Shown piece by piece: positions 17,683 to 26,950 of a stretch of 53,288 nt of DNA (position 1 is the stretch's first letter; the number at the start of each line of letters is the position of its first letter). Below the pieces are notes generated by a model. The model saw only the letters and a program-made list of their open reading frames with translations. It was not told the origin of the DNA and made no database searches. This DNA comes from an uncultured Arenicella sp. Lineage in GTDB: Bacteria; Pseudomonadota; Gammaproteobacteria; Arenicellales; Arenicellaceae. The position numbers and the translations under genes are program-made. Location: assembly GCA_938045295.1 (NCBI GenBank), contig CALINO010000038.1, forward strand, positions 1 to 53,288, given 5' to 3'.

Positions 17683-19365
17683 TTATTCGTCTGTAACGCA
17701 CCCCATGGAAGCGTTGGTCACGTTACGAATGTATTTACCTAATGTACCACGCTTAAACTTTAACTCTGGGGCTACCCAAGCTTTACGTCTGGCCTGTAAC
17801 TCTTGATCACTCAAATCCACTTCAATAACATTGTTAACGGCGTCTAAAGTAATCATATCGCCATCTTCAACCAAGGCAATATTGCCGCCCTCTTGCGCTT
17901 CTGGCACCACGTGCCCAACAATGAAACCGTGCGAGCCACCTGAAAAACGACCGTCAGTGATCATTGCAACGTGCTCACCCAGGCCAGCGCCCATAATAGC
18001 CGATGTTGGCTTTAGCATCTCCGGCATGCCAGGGCCGCCCTTAGGGCCTTCATAACGAATGATAATAACATCGCCCTTATTAATTTCGTTGCGCTCGAGC
18101 GCTTGAATCATAAGCTGCTCGCCATCGAAAACTTTCGCTGGGCCTACAAATTTTTCTCCTTCTTTTCCGGTAACCTTTGCCACTGAACCGTCAATAGCTA
18201 AATTGCCTTTCAGAATTTGGATGTGACCGGTTTCTTTAATCGGCTCTGAGATCGGCCGAATAATGTCTTGCCCTTCTTTTAAACCCGGTAAGTCGGCCAA
18301 GTTTTCGGCCAAAGTTTTTCCCGTACAAGTAATGCAATCACCGTTAAGCAAGCCTTCTTGCAGTAAAAATTTCATTACCGCCGGCGTGCCACCGATGTGA
18401 TGTAAATCTTCCATCACATACTTACCGCTGGGCTTAAGATCAGCAATAAATGGAATACGATCACTGACACTCTGAAAGTCGTCCACGGTTAAATCAATGT
18501 CGACAGCGCGAGCCATCGCAATAAGGTGCAACACCGCATTAGTCGAACCGCCCAATGCAATAATGACCACCATGGCATTTTCAAATGCCTCACGCGTCAT
18601 AATGTCACGCGGCTTAAGGTCAATTTCAAGCAAATGCTTAAGCGCAGCACCGGCTCGCAAGCACTCATCAATTTTTTCTTGTTCAACCGCTGGCGAAGAC
18701 GCACTGTACGGTAGGCTCATGCCCAATGCTTCAATGGCGCTGGCCATGGTGTTGGCGGTGTACATACCACCGCAAGCACCGGCACCTGGAATTGATTTTT
18801 CGATGATCTGTTGACGCTCGTCGTCACTGATTACTTCTACTAAGAACTCACCGTAGGCCTGAAACGCAGACACAATATCCAACTTTTTACCGTTGTGCAT
18901 ACCCGGTTTAATAGAACCACCATACACCATGATGGATGGGCGATTAACCCGCGCCATAGCCATCACACAACCCGGCATATTTTTATCGCACCCGGGTACA
19001 GTAATCACACCGTCGTAGAACTGCGCTGACACCACTGTTTCAATAGAGTCGGCAATAATGTCGCGCGATTGCAAAGAGTAAGACATGCCTGAGGTGCCGT
19101 TGGTGGTGCCATCACTCACGCCAATGGTATTAAACCGCATGCCCACTAAGCCCGCATCTTGCACGCCTTGTTTAATCTGCTCAGCCAACCCATTTAAGTG
19201 CATATTACAGGTATTCCCTTCCCACCAAACACTGGCGATACCAATCTGAGCCTTGCTCATATCGGCTTGAGTGAGACCCGTTCCATACAGCATGGCTTGA
19301 CCCGCGCCCTGCGATTTTTCTTGAGTGATTGTGGAGCTATGTTTATTAAGCTTATTTTCCGACAT
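17683..19365 (-). CDS. ilvD: Dihydroxy-acid dehydratase
   Basis: Dehydrates 2,3-dihydroxy-isovalerate and -methylvalerate in valine, isoleucine and leucine synthesis. Iron-sulfur cysteines are visible in [15 protein letters not shown] and [26 protein letters not shown] and [20 protein letters not shown] are also typical. At 560 aa it matches the shorter, probably [2Fe-2S], branch rather than the roughly 616-aa E. coli type. No other ilv gene is in the window. Confidence 0.97.
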   Translation of the reverse strand: MSENKLNKHSSTITQEKSQGAGQAMLYGTGLTQADMSKAQIGIASVWWEGNTCNMHLNGLAEQIKQGVQDAGLVGMRFNTIGVSDGTTNGTSGMSYSLQSRDIIADSIETVVSAQFYDGVITVPGCDKNMPGCVMAMARVNRPSIMVYGGSIKPGMHNGKKLDIVSAFQAYGEFLVEVISDDERQQIIEKSIPGAGACGGMYTANTMASAIEALGMSLPYSASSPAVEQEKIDECLRAGAALKHLLEIDLKPRDIMTREAFENAMVVIIALGGSTNAVLHLIAMARAVDIDLTVDDFQSVSDRIPFIADLKPSGKYVMEDLHHIGGTPAVMKFLLQEGLLNGDCITCTGKTLAENLADLPGLKEGQDIIRPISEPIKETGHIQILKGNLAIDGSVAKVTGKEGEKFVGPAKVFDGEQLMIQALERNEINKGDVIIIRYEGPKGGPGMPEMLKPTSAIMGAGLGEHVAMITDGRFSGGSHGFIVGHVVPEAQEGGNIALVEDGDMITLDAVNNVIEVDLSDQELQARRKAWVAPELKFKRGTLGKYIRNVTNASMGCVTDE

Positions 19366-19502
19366 AGTAAATTTGCTTGAGCGTAAAAGCAGTTGGCACT
19401 GCGGTTATTTTAGTGTGCAGGATTTTACACGTGCAAACGACGCAAACAAATAGAAAATCGGTGGTTATCCTGATTTCCTAAGAGAATAAAAATGGCTGTG
19501 AA

Positions 19503-20900
19503 CTACTGCAACAGCACGAACATGGCGCCATTACCCCGCACAATATTCAGCATCAACACATCTTGATTGGCAATGGCTTTGCGAAAGCTGCCTAAATCAT
19601 TCACCGGGCGTCGGTTGACCGAGGTGATTATGTCATTAGTGCGCACACCATGATCCCACGCCACGCTGCCTTTAATCACATCTGTGACCAATACTCCGCC
19701 GTTGGCCACACCGGTGGTGGCTTGCTGTGGGTCTAAATTGCCCAAGGTAGCGCCTTCGAGCTGGCGGTGAATCAATGTGCCCACCTTGGAGGCTTGCTGT
19801 GACGACTCCAATACCGCCACAAGGTCTCGCTTTTGACCTTTTCTAAGCACCGTTAGACTCAACGATTCACCCGCAAACTGCTGGCTGATCAAGGTAATTA
19901 AGTCTTTACGGTTATCAATAATTTGATTGCCCGCACGCAACACCACATCACCAACCTGCAAACCCGATTTTTCAGCGCTTGAGTCTTTTGTTACATTGGT
20001 AATCACCACGCCACCGGTTTGCTTTACATCAAACGCTGATGCCAACTGTTGTGTTAAATCTTGCACCCGAACCGCCAAAAAACCGCGCTGAGGCGTGCCA
20101 TATTTAACCAACTGATTGGTCACTTTCAGAGCCATATTTATCGGGGTTGAAAAGCCAATGCGTGAATTGGCGGCGGTTTGACTTGATTGACCAATATTCA
20201 AGCCCACTAAGCGCCCATTAAGGTCCACCAATATGCCCGAACCCACCGCCGCGTCACTTTGGATGTAATGCTGGTATTGGTTAATACTGCTGGGCTTGGC
20301 AGGAGCACTGACAATGCCGCTGACAATGGTATTTTGGTCACCCAGCGGGTCACCAATGGAAACAACAAAATCACCCATGCGCAATTCAGCGGAATTACCC
20401 AGTTCTATAGCACTTAAACCTTGTGGCTCCACTTTCACCAATGCCACATCAAAGGTGGAGTCGGTGCCAACCAATATTCCGTCCAAACTGCGCCCATTAT
20501 CCAGCATGATGGTGATTTTACCGGCACCTCTCACGGCGTGCTCATTGGTTAACACATAGCCTTGCTGTGAATCAATAATCACGCCAACTGAACGCGCTTC
20601 ACGGCGCCGAGTAGAGGCGCGGCGTTGATCAAAAAAACGACGAAAGAATGGGTCATCAAAAGGGTCTTGGCGTACATTAACAGTCGCCTCAGACACCACG
20701 GTAACCAATGACGTCTGCACTCGTTCCATCATTGGCGCTAATGATGGAACCGGCACGTCATCGACTGCCAACGGCAACGCAGCCTTGGCATTAATGGCAA
20801 CCACATTAATCACGCAACCAAAGGTGATGGCCAGAAACAACGGCAACTTTTGACAAATTTTCATACTAACTATCATGTCTCTCAGTGTTATTTTTTTCAT
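19503..20900 (-). CDS. DegQ/HtrA-like periplasmic protein with altered catalytic serine loop
   Basis: Secreted HtrA-family protein: signal peptide (KLPLFLAITFGCVINVV, ending around NAKA), trypsin-like domain, then PDZ1 (about 275-360) and PDZ2 (about 385-460). His (YVLTNEHAVRG) and Asp (STFDVALVKVE) of the triad are kept. Where the family reads DAAINPGNSGGALVD, this protein reads DAAVGSGILVD: four residues including the GNSGG oxyanion loop are lost in frame (20223-20255). The remaining Ser is displaced by one residue relative to LVD. Protease activity is therefore doubtful, and a chaperone or PDZ-binding role is possible. The start is uncertain: ATG 20900, or 20864 at MKICQKLP. Confidence 0.88.
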   Translation of the reverse strand: MKKITLRDMIVSMKICQKLPLFLAITFGCVINVVAINAKAALPLAVDDVPVPSLAPMMERVQTSLVTVVSEATVNVRQDPFDDPFFRRFFDQRRASTRRREARSVGVIIDSQQGYVLTNEHAVRGAGKITIMLDNGRSLDGILVGTDSTFDVALVKVEPQGLSAIELGNSAELRMGDFVVSIGDPLGDQNTIVSGIVSAPAKPSSINQYQHYIQSDAAVGSGILVDLNGRLVGLNIGQSSQTAANSRIGFSTPINMALKVTNQLVKYGTPQRGFLAVRVQDLTQQLASAFDVKQTGGVVITNVTKDSSAEKSGLQVGDVVLRAGNQIIDNRKDLITLISQQFAGESLSLTVLRKGQKRDLVAVLESSQQASKVGTLIHRQLEGATLGNLDPQQATTGVANGGVLVTDVIKGSVAWDHGVRTNDIITSVNRRPVNDLGSFRKAIANQDVLMLNIVRGNGAMFVLLQ

Positions 20901-20966
20901 CACTTCGCGGTGTAACCATAAAGCGAGTAATGCATTTTTTATGTAATAGATGGTAGCGATTGTTGT

Positions 20967-21881
20967 TTATGATGAGTTGGACTTAGCGTTCGCAATACCA
21001 CTGGGCACATGCCCCGTTGGCACATGTTGACGCGCTGAGTCACAGTGCCCCTGTTGATCATCAAAAAATATGTCTGCGCCAAAAGTGCGTAGAAACTCAC
21101 CCTTTGCCAAACCGCCTAAAAACACCGCTTCATCAATGCGTATATCCCAAGCACGCAAAGTACGAATAACTCGTTCGTGAGCGGGTGCCGCACGCGCCGT
21201 GATGATCGCGGTTCGAATCGGCGATTCATCAACCGGAAACTCTGACTGAATTTCGTGCAGCGCGGCCAACATATTACGAAAAGGGCCACCGGGTAACGGT
21301 TTTTTGGCCGCTTTCACTTCATGCTTGGCAAACGCCACCAAACCTTCTTGTTTGTAAACCTGCTCTGCTTCGTCGGAGAAGACCACCGCGTCACCGTCAA
21401 AGGCAATGCACAACTTGTCGTGGTTGACTGAATCTTTAGAGGTGGTGGAAGGCAGCATCGTGGCGGCCGCAAAACCCGCGTTCAGTGTGCTGGCCACATC
21501 ATTAGGGTCGCTGGATAGAAACACATCCGCGCCAAACGGCTCAACATAACGAAACGGACTGCCGCCATTGGTAAATGCGGCACGGGTAATAGGCAAATCA
21601 TGCGCTTGAATAGAGTTAAAGATACGCAAGCCAGTGTCGGCGCTATTACGCGACAGTAAAATCACTTCCACTCGCTCACGCGGCTCGCCTAAGCTGTTCA
21701 ATTCTAATAATTTTTTCACCAACGGGAAGGCCGCCCCTTGTTCTAAGGGCTCGTTCTCATGCTCCACTTGAAAGCGGCAGTAGGCTTCAATGCCCTCTTC
21801 TTCAAACATAGTATGGCTTTCCTGTAAATCAAACAGGGCTCGTGACGAAATAGCGATTACCAATTTACGTTTGTCGTGCAT
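20967..21881 (-). CDS. Cytosolic 5'-nucleotidase type I (cN-I) family
   Basis: A 304-aa protein resembling the bacterial cN-I 5'-nucleotidase family (HAD-like fold), which hydrolyses nucleoside monophosphates. Features are KLVIAISSRALFDLQES, the paired VEVILLSRNSADTGLRIF and KLCIAFDGDAVVFSDE, IRTAIITARAAPAHERVI, and ADIFFDDQQGHC near the end. The acid pair DGD matches a HAD nucleophile site. The start at 21881 (MHDKRK) is preferred over an in-frame TTG at 21905. Confidence 0.86.
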   Translation of the reverse strand: MHDKRKLVIAISSRALFDLQESHTMFEEEGIEAYCRFQVEHENEPLEQGAAFPLVKKLLELNSLGEPRERVEVILLSRNSADTGLRIFNSIQAHDLPITRAAFTNGGSPFRYVEPFGADVFLSSDPNDVASTLNAGFAAATMLPSTTSKDSVNHDKLCIAFDGDAVVFSDEAEQVYKQEGLVAFAKHEVKAAKKPLPGGPFRNMLAALHEIQSEFPVDESPIRTAIITARAAPAHERVIRTLRAWDIRIDEAVFLGGLAKGEFLRTFGADIFFDDQQGHCDSARQHVPTGHVPSGIANAKSNSS

Positions 21882-22004
21882 GACCGTATTTATAGTTTTA
21901 ACCAATTTAGTGGTGAAAAGACCGTTTTTATCCTAATTTACCCAGTTTACAAAACTATTGTATGGCCGACGTTCAAGTTTACAAAGATTTTAGGCTTCAT
22001 TTGA

Positions 22005-22550
22005 CTAATGAAAGGTATTATTGGGGTGTTTTGCAACCTGTTGCCGGCAAAATTGAACCACCTGCTCTTGATCTTCATCAAAACTGGCTAATGGCTCTCT
22101 GGAAGGCAGTATATCAAAGGTTTTTTTATCAAAGTTCGGGCCCGCCAATACAATGGGTAATTTAGCTTCTTTAGCTAAATAGTAATACCCACTCTTCAAT
22201 TGAGCTTGGTAACTGCGCGTGCCTTCAGGCGCAATCACAACCACCAACGATTCATGCTGCTCAAACATGGCGGCCGCCGAGCCAACAAAATTCGTACTTT
22301 TACGGCGATTAACCGGCAACACACCAAACCACGCACAAGCATAATTAAAAGGCCAGATAAAGAATGCGTCTTTAACAAACACTTTAAGATCCAGCTTTAA
22401 TGCCTTAACGGCCAACCAACCGTAAAAAAAATCCCAATTACTTGTGTGTGGCACAAAAACAAGTATGTATTTTTTATCTTTGGGTATCTCACCAACAACA
22501 CGCCAGCCACAAACTCTGAAAAAAAGAAAAGCGCAGAATCGTTGAAGCAT
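22005..22550 (-). CDS. PlsC-like lysophospholipid acyltransferase
   Basis: Membrane-associated acyltransferase of 181 aa, short for the family. The HX4D catalytic motif is PHTSNWDFF (H35, D40), and the acceptor motif is APEGTRS (about 107-113). A hydrophobic N-terminal stretch (FCAFLFFRVCGWRVV) and an internal one near VLAGP suit peripheral membrane binding. Probably acylates lysophosphatidic acid or a related lipid; the specific substrate is unclear. Located 61 nt after dinB on the same strand. Confidence 0.85.
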   Translation of the reverse strand: MLQRFCAFLFFRVCGWRVVGEIPKDKKYILVFVPHTSNWDFFYGWLAVKALKLDLKVFVKDAFFIWPFNYACAWFGVLPVNRRKSTNFVGSAAAMFEQHESLVVVIAPEGTRSYQAQLKSGYYYLAKEAKLPIVLAGPNFDKKTFDILPSREPLASFDEDQEQVVQFCRQQVAKHPNNTFH

Positions 22551-22611
22551 GTTAAACCTTAGTATGGCGATTAGTATGGCGATTATTGGAAATAGTGTTC
22601 AGAGTATGAGA

Positions 22612-23706
22612 CTAAAACAAGCCCAGCTGATGCCCTGATTGTTTCAAACTCAAGTCAGCCGTGGTTTTTTCTTGGCGCTCAAACAATTTAGAAACCGACA
22701 TGCCAATTAAACGAATAGGCCGACGACCAACGTCGGTTTTTTTCAATAATGGCGGCAGCAGCACTAACATCTCATCTTTAGTAACAAACGCGCTGTCATG
22801 AGTTTGACTGCGTGTATTAAGCGTAAAGTCAGCATAGCGTACTTTTAACGTTATGGTACGCGCAACCATACGTTTAGAGTCCAGTGATTTTTCCACCCGT
22901 TCAGCTAATTTTTGCAGCGTATCCCAAATCGCGGCTTTATCCAGCATATCGTGCTCAAAGGTGGTTTCGGCACCGATTGATTTTCTCACCCTATGGGTGC
23001 GCACTGGCCGTTCATCAATGCCGCGGGCAATATTATAGTAATAGTCAGCTGATCGGCCAAAATACTCTTGGAGTTTTACTTTACTGAGCTTTTTTAAATC
23101 AGCTCCGGTGTAAATACCCAGGCGCTGCATCTTTTTTTCAGTCACCTTACCAACACCAAAAAATTTTCTAATTTCCAACTGCTCAATAAAAGCTTGAGCA
23201 TTCTCTGGGCGAATCACAAACAAGCCATCGGGCTTATCCATGTCACTGGCAATTTTGGCCAAAAACTTATTAAACGACACCCCCGCCGACGCGGTTAGGC
23301 CGGTATTGGCTTTTATTTCTTTTTTAATGCGTTGAGCCACATCGGTGGCCGAACCAAGCACTTGTGCTTTTTCGGTAACGTCTAAATACGCTTCGTCTAA
23401 CGACAACGGTTCAATGTCACTTGCGTACTGTTGAAACACTTTATGTATTTCAGCCGAAGCCTGTCGATATGCGTCAAAACGAGGCGTGATAAAGACCGCA
23501 TGCTTACACAGTTTTGCTGCGCGCCCGCTAGGCATCGCCGAATGCACGCCAAACTGCCGTGCTTCATAGCTGCACGCGGCCACCACGCCGCGATTATTCG
23601 GCTGGCCGCCCACAATCACTGGCTTGCCTTGCAAACTGGGGTTGTCACGCTGCTCCACTGAGGCAAAAAAGGCGTCCATGTCTATGTGTAAAATTTTTCG
23701 CTGCAA
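22612..23706 (-). CDS. dinB: DNA polymerase IV (translesion)
   Basis: Y-family polymerase of 364 aa for lesion bypass. Catalytic Asp in HIDMDAFFASVEQRD, the active pair in LSLDEAYLDVT and AGVSFNKFLAKIASDMDKP are present. The last residues, HQLGLF, form a consensus sliding-clamp-binding peptide. Starts 9 nt after the ung stop codon, so the two repair genes are probably transcribed together. I see no clear LexA box directly before ung. Confidence 0.97.
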   Translation of the reverse strand: MQRKILHIDMDAFFASVEQRDNPSLQGKPVIVGGQPNNRGVVAACSYEARQFGVHSAMPSGRAAKLCKHAVFITPRFDAYRQASAEIHKVFQQYASDIEPLSLDEAYLDVTEKAQVLGSATDVAQRIKKEIKANTGLTASAGVSFNKFLAKIASDMDKPDGLFVIRPENAQAFIEQLEIRKFFGVGKVTEKKMQRLGIYTGADLKKLSKVKLQEYFGRSADYYYNIARGIDERPVRTHRVRKSIGAETTFEHDMLDKAAIWDTLQKLAERVEKSLDSKRMVARTITLKVRYADFTLNTRSQTHDSAFVTKDEMLVLLPPLLKKTDVGRRPIRLIGMSVSKLFERQEKTTADLSLKQSGHQLGLF

Positions 23707-23715
23707 ATCTACACC

Positions 23716-24399
23716 TTATGTGATTTGCCACTGTATTGGCGACTTACCTGATGCGCTCAGATATTCATTGGCTTGTGAAAAGTGCCGGCAACCCAAGAAG
23801 CCTCGATGCGCCGATAATGGCGACGGATGCGGCGCGTGCAACACCAAATGCTTATCACGATCAATAACTTGGCCTTTCTTCTGCGCATAAGCGCCCCACA
23901 GCAAAAAAACCACCTGACTTTGCTGCTCGTTAATGGTGGCAATAACAGCATCGGTAAAGCGCTCCCAACCCTTACCTTGGTGGCTGGCCGCTGCGGCTTG
24001 GCGTACAGTAAGCACTGAGTTTAATAACAACACCCCTTGCTTTGCCCAAGATAATAAATGCCCATGAGCCGGTATGGCACAACCTAAATCAGCGTGCAGC
24101 TCTTTATAAATATTCACTAACGACGGCGGTGTTTTCACGCCTTCTGGCACACTGAAACTCAGGCCATGAGCCTGACCGGGCCCGTGATACGGATCTTGCC
24201 CAAGCACCACTACTTTTACGTCTGGTAATGGCGTGGTGTCAAGCGCAGTGAATATGGCGTCTCCTGCAGGGTAAATAAGATGCCCAGCCGCTTTTTCTGC
24301 ATGCAAAAAATCACTCAATTGCTGCATATAGGTTTGCTCAAACTCACTGTGCAAATGCGTTAGCCAGCTCGGATGTAATTTGACTGCTCGTTCAATCAT
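23716..24399 (-). CDS. ung: Uracil-DNA glycosylase
   Basis: Removes uracil from DNA. Family-1 motifs are complete: [18 protein letters not shown] (catalytic Asp), [13 protein letters not shown] and [16 protein letters not shown] (catalytic His loop and leucine wedge region). Length 227 aa is standard. It heads a minus-strand run with dinB and the acyltransferase. Confidence 0.98.
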   Translation of the reverse strand: MIERAVKLHPSWLTHLHSEFEQTYMQQLSDFLHAEKAAGHLIYPAGDAIFTALDTTPLPDVKVVVLGQDPYHGPGQAHGLSFSVPEGVKTPPSLVNIYKELHADLGCAIPAHGHLLSWAKQGVLLLNSVLTVRQAAAASHQGKGWERFTDAVIATINEQQSQVVFLLWGAYAQKKGQVIDRDKHLVLHAPHPSPLSAHRGFLGCRHFSQANEYLSASGKSPIQWQIT

Positions 24400-24811
24400 A
24401 GACTTACCAATCTCACTATTACTTCTTACCTTACATAAGACTCGACATCATAACGTTAAAGCCATAAGGCAGGATAAGAAGCGGTCTAAAAATATAGTCT
24501 CGATCGAATATTGCCATAAAACTGAGGCACCACATTAAAAAAAAGCAAGGAAATATCATCGAGCCCCTTTTGCCATTTTTACAACAACGCCCACTGGCAC
24601 GGCTCAACCACTCACTTTTACATGCGTCTATTAATGCATGGAAAGTAAATTATTGGCAATGATTTTAAAAATAGAATTACCGAAGAGTAAAACTCAATTT
24701 CCTACTGGCAAAGTTTGTCTAGACTTTCATCCTCGGTGCTACCCATTAAAAACCGAAACTCAATAAAAACCTAACCAACTACAATCTCAACCGTACAATT
24801 GAGGGACAATC
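24400..24811. other. 412-bp noncoding gap between ung and the acidic peptide gene
   Basis: Divergent gap. It holds GTCTAGAC at 24717-24724 flanked by AAAG/CTTT-like sequence, and AT-rich stretches that could carry promoters for both sides, but nothing matches a consensus promoter well. No tRNA, terminator or ORF is convincing. Confidence 0.5.
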
Positions 24812-25078
24812 ATGATTTTAACCAAAAACGTTTTGCCTAATTTTCTTAAGACTGTTCTATTTGCCGCCGCCACTGCATTCAGCATGTCTGCTTTTGCGGA
24901 TGGCCATTTGGCTGAGGAAAAAATTGGTGAACTTAAAGATATGTCTGAAGCCGCCGCCACAACAGAAGCCGATGCGGTCGTTTCAGAATTGACCGAAGAA
25001 GCCGATGCCGCCACGGATGCGACGGAAGAAGCCGTTGATAAAGCGCAAGAGCTTAAAGCTGAGATACCTGAAGGTTAA
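24812..25078 (+). CDS. Small acidic exported protein of unknown function
   Basis: An 88-aa product with a signal peptide (VLFAAATAFSMSAFA, cleaved near ADG). The mature part is about 58 aa, rich in Ala, Glu, Asp and Thr (SELTEEADAATDATEEAVDK), and likely helical and strongly acidic. No cysteine or lipobox is present. A good ribosome site (GAGGGA, 6 nt spacing) and a following terminator support expression as a single gene. The function is unknown; possible roles in ion binding or envelope stress cannot be tested from sequence. Confidence 0.75.
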   Translation: MILTKNVLPNFLKTVLFAAATAFSMSAFADGHLAEEKIGELKDMSEAAATTEADAVVSELTEEADAATDATEEAVDKAQELKAEIPEG

Positions 25079-25107
25079 CCTCTCCCTTCACTGTTCATCT
25101 CGTAAAG

Positions 25108-25131
25108 GCCCAGCAAATGCTGGGCTTTTTT
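25108..25131 (+). terminator. Terminator after the acidic peptide gene
   Basis: GCCCAGC, loop AAAT, GCTGGGC, then six T. It lies about 30 nt after the stop. Confidence 0.93.
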
Positions 25132-25211
25132 ATTGCCCACCTTTCAAACCCTGTGCATTTATCACAGCAAATATGAAAGAATAGGGCCTCCAAAAATACA
25201 GGAGACATTCC

Positions 25212-25685
25212 ATGATAAAAATCGGCGACTCTATTCCTGCTGCCAATATTACGGTAGTAACTCAAGACGGCCAGCAAACACTGCCTGCAACAGAATACTT
25301 TGCTGGCAAGAAAACGGTTTTATTTGCCGTTCCGGGTGCCTTTACACCGACGTGCTCTGAAGCTCATTTACCCGGCTATGTGGTGAAATACGACGAGATT
25401 GTGGCTAAAGGCGTTGATGCCGTAGCCTGCCTATCGGTCAACGACTCTTTTGTGATGAAGTCTTGGCAAACGCAACAAAACGCCGACAACATTGAGATGA
25501 TTGCTGATGGCGGCGCCGCGCTTACAACGGCAATGGGCTTAGTGCTGGATACCGCTGACTTTGGCGGCGTACGCTCACAACGCTACTCCATGGTGGTTGA
25601 TGATGGCAAAATCACGGCGCTGAATGTAGAAGCCGCCAAAAGCTTTGAAGTCAGTGATGCCGAAAGCATGCTTAAACAGCTATAA
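25212..25685 (+). CDS. Prx5-type peroxiredoxin
   Basis: Thiol peroxidase of 157 aa that reduces hydrogen peroxide and organic hydroperoxides. The peroxidatic Cys48 lies in VPGAFTPTCSEAHLPGYV, the Prx5/AhpC-TSA signature. Another cysteine (AVACLSVND) is near residue 74. Similar proteins use glutathione or glutaredoxin as donor, but no fused glutaredoxin is present. The start ATG 25212 follows AGGAGA. The 3' region carries a hairpin and four tandem repeats. Confidence 0.93.
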   Translation: MIKIGDSIPAANITVVTQDGQQTLPATEYFAGKKTVLFAVPGAFTPTCSEAHLPGYVVKYDEIVAKGVDAVACLSVNDSFVMKSWQTQQNADNIEMIADGGAALTTAMGLVLDTADFGGVRSQRYSMVVDDGKITALNVEAAKSFEVSDAESMLKQL

Positions 25686-25715
25686 GCTTGTTCGGCTAAA
25701 GTATGTAATATGCTC

Positions 25716-25749
25716 ATTAACGGGTTTGAGCTTGACTCAACCCGTTAAT
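25716..25749. terminator. Hairpin after the peroxiredoxin gene
   Basis: A near-perfect inverted repeat: ATTAACGGGTTTGAG, loop CTTGA, CTCAACCCGTTAAT (one bulged A). No T-run follows. It may stabilise or end transcripts from either convergent gene, and its right arm overlaps the first 21-bp repeat. Confidence 0.6.
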
Positions 25750-25819
25750 GACTTACCTTAATCAGTTAATGACTTACTTTAATCAGTTAATGACTTATTT
25801 TTAGCCAGTTAATGACTTC
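25744..25819. repeat. Four tandem 21-22-bp repeats
   Basis: GTTAATGACTTA starts at 25744, 25765, 25786 and 25808 (periods 21, 21, 22). The inter-repeat sequence is also similar (TTAATCA for the first pair). They lie between convergent genes, the peroxiredoxin and the aldo/keto reductase. Confidence 0.9.
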
Positions 25820-25833
25820 TATTAACCGCCAGC

Positions 25834-26889
25834 CTAAAACGGTTGCGGGTAATTTTTGATCACGCCTGCAATGTCGGCTTTCACCTCGTCACCCAGTGCC
25901 ACATCGTACGCATCTAAATCTTCTTTTAACTGCTCTAACGACGTTGCGCCAATGATGGTGGATGTTACTCCCGCCTGTTGATACACCCACGCCAAGCACA
26001 TCTGCGTTAACGATAATTTGTGCTTATCGGCAACCGCTTGGTAAGCCGCAATCGCGTTATGGCTGTGTGCGGTGTCTCTGAAAATGCCATTGCGTTGAAT
26101 GATGGTCCAACGTGAACCTTCGGGCTTTTGCCCATTAGCGTATTTTCCAGACAAGGCGCCGCCAGCCAACGGCGACCACGGCAAATAGGCCATGTCGTGG
26201 CAATGCGCACTCTCAATCACGTACGGCCAGTCTTTTAAGTGCAACAAGCTAAACTCGTTTTGAATGGACACCATCTTGGGTAAATTGTGCTGCTCGGCCA
26301 AACGGCGATATTCACTGATGCCCCACGGAGTTTCATCCGACAAGCCACACTCACGAATTTTGCCCGCTTTTTTGGCTTTATCTAATTCCTCTAACACACG
26401 CAGCATGTTGTCTTGCTCTTTGGGTGCGTTGATTTGAGTTACGTCAATGTCGTTTGGCCAATGTCTGGAGAAATGAGGGTTCGGCCGATTGGGCCAATGC
26501 AACTGGTACAGATCAATGTAATCGGTTTGCAGGCGCTTAAGTGAACCTTCAATGGCCGGCATGATGGCTTCTGGCACAATGCCTTCACCGTCTCGAATCC
26601 ATTTAATGCCAATGCCTGTAATTTTGCTGGCCAAAATCACTTCTTCACGTTTTCCAGGGTTGGCCGCCAGCCAATTGCCAATGTACTGCTCGGTCAAACC
26701 TTGGGTATCTTTAGAAGGCGGCACGGCATAGACTTCGGCGGTATCAATGAAGTTAATATCACGTTCATTGGTGGCGTAATCTAATTGTTCAAACGCATCT
26801 TCTTGAGTGTTTTGCGACCCCCAAGTCATGCTGCCAAGGCAAACCTGCGATACCTGAATATTACTGCTTCCTAGTGCTACTTTTTTCAT
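25834..26889 (-). CDS. Tas-like aldo/keto reductase
   Basis: NADPH-dependent aldo/keto reductase of 351 aa, most like E. coli Tas: LGSMTWGSQNTQEDA and DTAEVYAVPPSKDTQGLTEQY match the Tas-type start and loop. The catalytic tetrad is visible as Asp (FIDTAE), Tyr (EVYAVP), Lys (LASKITG) and His (YQLHWPNR). Substrate unknown. Two adjacent Met codons (26889, 26892) could start it. Single gene, convergent with the peroxiredoxin. Confidence 0.9.
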   Translation of the reverse strand: MKKVALGSSNIQVSQVCLGSMTWGSQNTQEDAFEQLDYATNERDINFIDTAEVYAVPPSKDTQGLTEQYIGNWLAANPGKREEVILASKITGIGIKWIRDGEGIVPEAIMPAIEGSLKRLQTDYIDLYQLHWPNRPNPHFSRHWPNDIDVTQINAPKEQDNMLRVLEELDKAKKAGKIRECGLSDETPWGISEYRRLAEQHNLPKMVSIQNEFSLLHLKDWPYVIESAHCHDMAYLPWSPLAGGALSGKYANGQKPEGSRWTIIQRNGIFRDTAHSHNAIAAYQAVADKHKLSLTQMCLAWVYQQAGVTSTIIGATSLEQLKEDLDAYDVALGDEVKADIAGVIKNYPQPF

Positions 26890-26950
26890 CATTTAACTGG
26901 TTACTCTTTAATTGCTCTCGTATTTCTCTTAAGCGTATCTAAGTGCTGAT

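Noticed and set aside
20223-20255. Frameshift or assembly error in the DegQ-like gene
   Set aside because: The loss is a multiple of three and the downstream PDZ domains stay in frame; a base-calling error cannot be excluded but a frameshift can.
23707-24470. LexA box controlling ung/dinB
   Set aside because: No CTGT-N8-ACAG match was seen directly before either gene.
25744-25819. CRISPR-like array
   Set aside because: Only 9-10 bp separate copies of the 12-bp core, the whole unit repeats, and no cas genes are present.
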